Of a stretch of DNA of 7,245 nucleotides, positions 5,352 through 7,245 are shown piece after piece; within the stretch, counting starts at the first letter, position 1, and each line of letters starts with the position of its first letter. A program made the translations under genes and the position numbers. Origin of the DNA: Rhodospirillales bacterium (GTDB lineage Bacteria > Pseudomonadota > Alphaproteobacteria > UBA9219); the NCBI GenBank assembly GCA_015654915.1, contig JAATFY010000189.1, positions 1 to 7,245 of the forward strand. Reading direction: 5' to 3'. The notes under the pieces were generated by a model that was given only the letters and a program-made list of their open reading frames with translations, did no database searches and was not told where the DNA came from.

Positions 5352-5798
5352 ATGACGATACGCAAGATCAACCCCTTTCTCGTCGCCTATGTAATGGCGC
5401 TGATCGTTCTTGCCGGTCTGGGCTATATGCTGAGCGATTACACGATCCGTTCGCAGGAACAACATGCCGCTCTTGCAAACAAGAAATTCGTGACGGACGT
5501 CGGTTTCGTCGCCCTGCCGCAAATGGACATGTCCATGGCCTCGACAAACGGCCAACGCGGCCAGCTGCGCATGAATATAAGCCTCGAGATCGAGCAGAAA
5601 AACATGGCGCGAATGGAAGATTTCCAGTCGCGGGTCACCGACCGCCTTGTGTCCTATGTCCGGAAAATGGATATCGACGCTATCCGGAAGCCGAATGCCC
5701 TGCCCATGCTGCGCAAGGAACTGCTGAAGGAAGTCAATTCCAGCAGCTATCCGGTGCCGGTGCTCGATATAGTCTTCCGGCAGTTCATTATAATGTAA
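5352..5798 (+). CDS. FliL-like single-pass membrane protein
   Basis: The 148-residue product has a short cytoplasmic N-terminus (MTIRKIN), one transmembrane segment at about residues 8-27 (PFLVAYVMALIVLAGLGYML) and a soluble, presumably periplasmic, domain. That domain has the FliL-like layout: a strand LRMNISLEIEQKNMARMEDF, a helix with VTDRLVSYVRKMDIDAI, a LRKELLKEVNSS stretch, and a final strand VLDIVFRQFIIM, close to the family's usual V-x-x-F-x-x-F-I-I-Q end. FliL proteins sit at the flagellar basal body near the stator. No flagellar genes are visible here, so this could be an orphan paralogue with another role. It has no cysteines or lipobox. The ATG has only a weak ribosome site. It ends 6 bp from the stop of the convergent rel gene. 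Confidence 0.6.
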   Translation: MTIRKINPFLVAYVMALIVLAGLGYMLSDYTIRSQEQHAALANKKFVTDVGFVALPQMDMSMASTNGQRGQLRMNISLEIEQKNMARMEDFQSRVTDRLVSYVRKMDIDAIRKPNALPMLRKELLKEVNSSSYPVPVLDIVFRQFIIM

Positions 5799-5804
5799 CC
5801 GGCC

Positions 5805-7245
5805 TTAGCGGCCCTTGGTCCGTTCGACGGAATTGATGGCGGCGTTGGCGCGCAAGGCGGCGACGATGTTCGTCAGGTGCTTGACGTCCTTCACCTCGAT
5901 ATCCACCAGAATGTCGAAGAATTCCGGCGTGCGGTTGATGATCTTGAGGTTGGTGATGTTGCCGCTGTTCTTGCCGATCACCGTCGTCAGGGTGCCGAAA
6001 CTGTTCGGCTGGTTGGTAAGAACGACGGTCAATCGTCCGACAAGCGCCGCTTCCTCGCCGTGGGTATCGCTCCAGCCTACGTCGATCCAGCGTTCCGGCG
6101 TGCGCGCGAAGCTTTCCAGCGTTTCGCAATCGGTGGTGTGGATCGTGACGCCCTTGCCGGTCGTGACGATGCCGACGATGGAATCCCCCGGCAAAGGATG
6201 GCAGCAACGCGCGTAATGCACCGCCATGCCGGGAATAAGCCCCTTGAGCGTCAGCGGCGCATGCGTTCCCTGCGCCGCTTTCGTCTTGGCGGCTGCGGCT
6301 TTTTCGCTGACCTTCCGGACTTTCGCGACGGGTTTCGGTTGATGGTTCGGGTAAGCGGCATTAAAAACATCGCGCAACGGCTGCAACGAAGCGCCGATAT
6401 TGGCATAAAGATCCTCAAGCGTTGCACTCTGGAAGTTCTTGGTGATGGCTTCGAAGATTTTTTCCGAAAAATCAACGCCTTCCTGCTTGCAAAGCTTCTC
6501 CAGCATCGACTTGCCGAGCAGCACGAATTCCGTGCGCTGCTGGGCGCGGATAAAGCGGCGGATGCAGGATTTGGCCTTGCCGCTGACAACAAAACGTTCC
6601 CATGCGGGCGACGGCGTACCGCCTTTCTGGGTGACGATCTCGACCTGATCACCGTTACGCAAGACTGTGCGCAACGGCACCATGCGTCCGTTGACCTTGG
6701 CGCCCACGCAGGTGTCGCCGACGCCGCTATGCACGGCATAGGCAAAATCGACCGGCGTCGCGCCGCGCGGCAGGGCAATCAGGTCGCCTTTCGGCGAGAA
6801 GCAGAACACCTGATCCTGAAACAGTTCCAGTTTGGTGTTTTCGAGGAACTCTTCCGGTTTCTGCGCATGCTCGACAATATCCAGCAACTCGCGCAGCCAG
6901 CGGTATTGCAAGCCGTCGGCGCGCTGCTCGCCGGTTTTATAGGCCCAGTGCGCCGCGACGCCGAGTTCGGCAACTTCATGCATGTTTGACGTGCGGATCT
7001 GGATTTCGATGCGCTGCTTCTCGGGACCGATGATGCCGGTATGCAGACTCTGGTATTTGTTGGGTTTCGGCGTCGAGATGTAATCCTTGAACCGGCCCGG
7101 CACAACGTGATAGCGGCTATGAATGACGCCGAGCGCCTGATAGCAATGCTCGATATTATCGACCATGATGCGGAAGGCCATGATGTCGGACAATTGCTCG
7201 AACGCCACGTTATTGCGCTGCCTCTTGCGCCAGATCGAGTAAGGC
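5805..7245 (-). CDS. Bifunctional (p)ppGpp synthetase/hydrolase Rel/SpoT (C-terminal part, 5' end outside window)
   Basis: The frame is open from the window edge; 479 residues are visible, starting PYSIWRKRQRNN. A GTG at 7208 is internal, not a start. Visible domains are the end of the synthetase domain (residues 1 to about 105, with FEQLSDIMAFRI, RFKDYI and NKYQSLHT), then TGS (about 146-206, FCFSPKGDLIALPRGATPVDFAYAVH), a helical region, a Lys/Ala-rich linker, a zinc-finger/CC segment with YARCCHPLPGDSIVGI and a later TTDC, and a C-terminal ACT domain (LTVVLTNQPNSFGTLTTVIG). The RFKD motif (7083-7094) is the RXKD form of bifunctional Rel/SpoT enzymes, not the EXDD of RelA, so I infer that the unseen N-terminus has the HD hydrolase. 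The protein makes and degrades the starvation alarmone on ribosomes. Its 3' end abuts the FliL-like gene with 6 bp between stops and no clear terminator. Confidence 0.95.
   Translation of the reverse strand, partial: PYSIWRKRQRNNVAFEQLSDIMAFRIMVDNIEHCYQALGVIHSRYHVVPGRFKDYISTPKPNKYQSLHTGIIGPEKQRIEIQIRTSNMHEVAELGVAAHWAYKTGEQRADGLQYRWLRELLDIVEHAQKPEEFLENTKLELFQDQVFCFSPKGDLIALPRGATPVDFAYAVHSGVGDTCVGAKVNGRMVPLRTVLRNGDQVEIVTQKGGTPSPAWERFVVSGKAKSCIRRFIRAQQRTEFVLLGKSMLEKLCKQEGVDFSEKIFEAITKNFQSATLEDLYANIGASLQPLRDVFNAAYPNHQPKPVAKVRKVSEKAAAAKTKAAQGTHAPLTLKGLIPGMAVHYARCCHPLPGDSIVGIVTTGKGVTIHTTDCETLESFARTPERWIDVGWSDTHGEEAALVGRLTVVLTNQPNSFGTLTTVIGKNSGNITNLKIINRTPEFFDILVDIEVKDVKHLTNIVAALRANAAINSVERTKGR

Noticed and set aside
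5799..5814. Bidirectional terminator between the FliL-like gene and rel
   Set aside because: Only a 4-bp GGCC stem with a five-base loop and no T-run can be formed, which is too weak to call.
5877..6989. A 370-codon open frame on the plus strand opposite rel
   Set aside because: Antisense to clear Rel domains (TGS, zinc finger, ACT), with no recognisable motif.

Overview
The window looks like a chromosomal core-metabolism segment of an alphaproteobacterium, probably an uncultured or less-studied lineage. The evidence is the block nrdR-ribE-ribB(A/X)-ribH-nusB next to glyA, a neighbourhood typical of Alphaproteobacteria, together with moderately high GC, a bifunctional Rel-type stringent factor and a ZTP riboswitch. 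No mobile element, CRISPR array, rRNA or tRNA is visible. Species cannot be assigned from the sequence alone.

Layout, left to right. (1) Positions 1-2987, minus strand: a compact operon transcribed right to left, nrdR, ribE, a ribB with a degenerate RibA-like tail (ribBX type), ribH, and the start of nusB, which is cut by the window edge. Gaps are 9 bp, a 4-base ATGA overlap, 10 bp and 26 bp. The usual ribD between nrdR and ribE is absent. (2) Positions 2988-3380: the divergent control region of nrdR and glyA. It holds candidate promoters and a well-formed ZTP (ZMP/AICAR) riboswitch directly ahead of glyA. (3) Positions 3381-4697, plus strand: glyA, serine hydroxymethyltransferase of a somewhat unusual sequence type. 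(4) Positions 4651-5148, minus strand: rpiB, convergent with glyA, with 47 bp of 3' overlap. (5) Positions 5149-5351: a divergent intergenic region with a perfect 12-bp palindrome and clustered TTCGA inverted repeats. (6) Positions 5352-5798, plus strand: a small FliL-like single-pass membrane protein outside any visible flagellar operon. (7) Positions 5805-7245, minus strand: the C-terminal two thirds of a Rel/SpoT (p)ppGpp synthetase/hydrolase, whose 5' end lies beyond the window.

The genes share a nucleotide and cofactor theme. RpiB interconverts ribose-5-P and ribulose-5-P, and ribulose-5-P is the substrate of RibB. RibB and RibH make the lumazine that RibE turns into riboflavin. GlyA makes glycine and 5,10-methylene-THF for purine and thymidylate synthesis and is controlled by a riboswitch that reads folate shortage through ZMP/ZTP. 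NrdR senses (d)ATP to control ribonucleotide reductase, NusB works in antitermination, and Rel makes the starvation alarmone.

No wholly new system is evident. The most notable points are the glyA riboswitch with a possible Shine-Dalgarno-masking switch, the catalytically dead-looking RibA-like domain, the Gln in place of the metal-binding His in RibB, the missing ribD, the glyA/rpiB overlap and the palindromic region upstream of rpiB.
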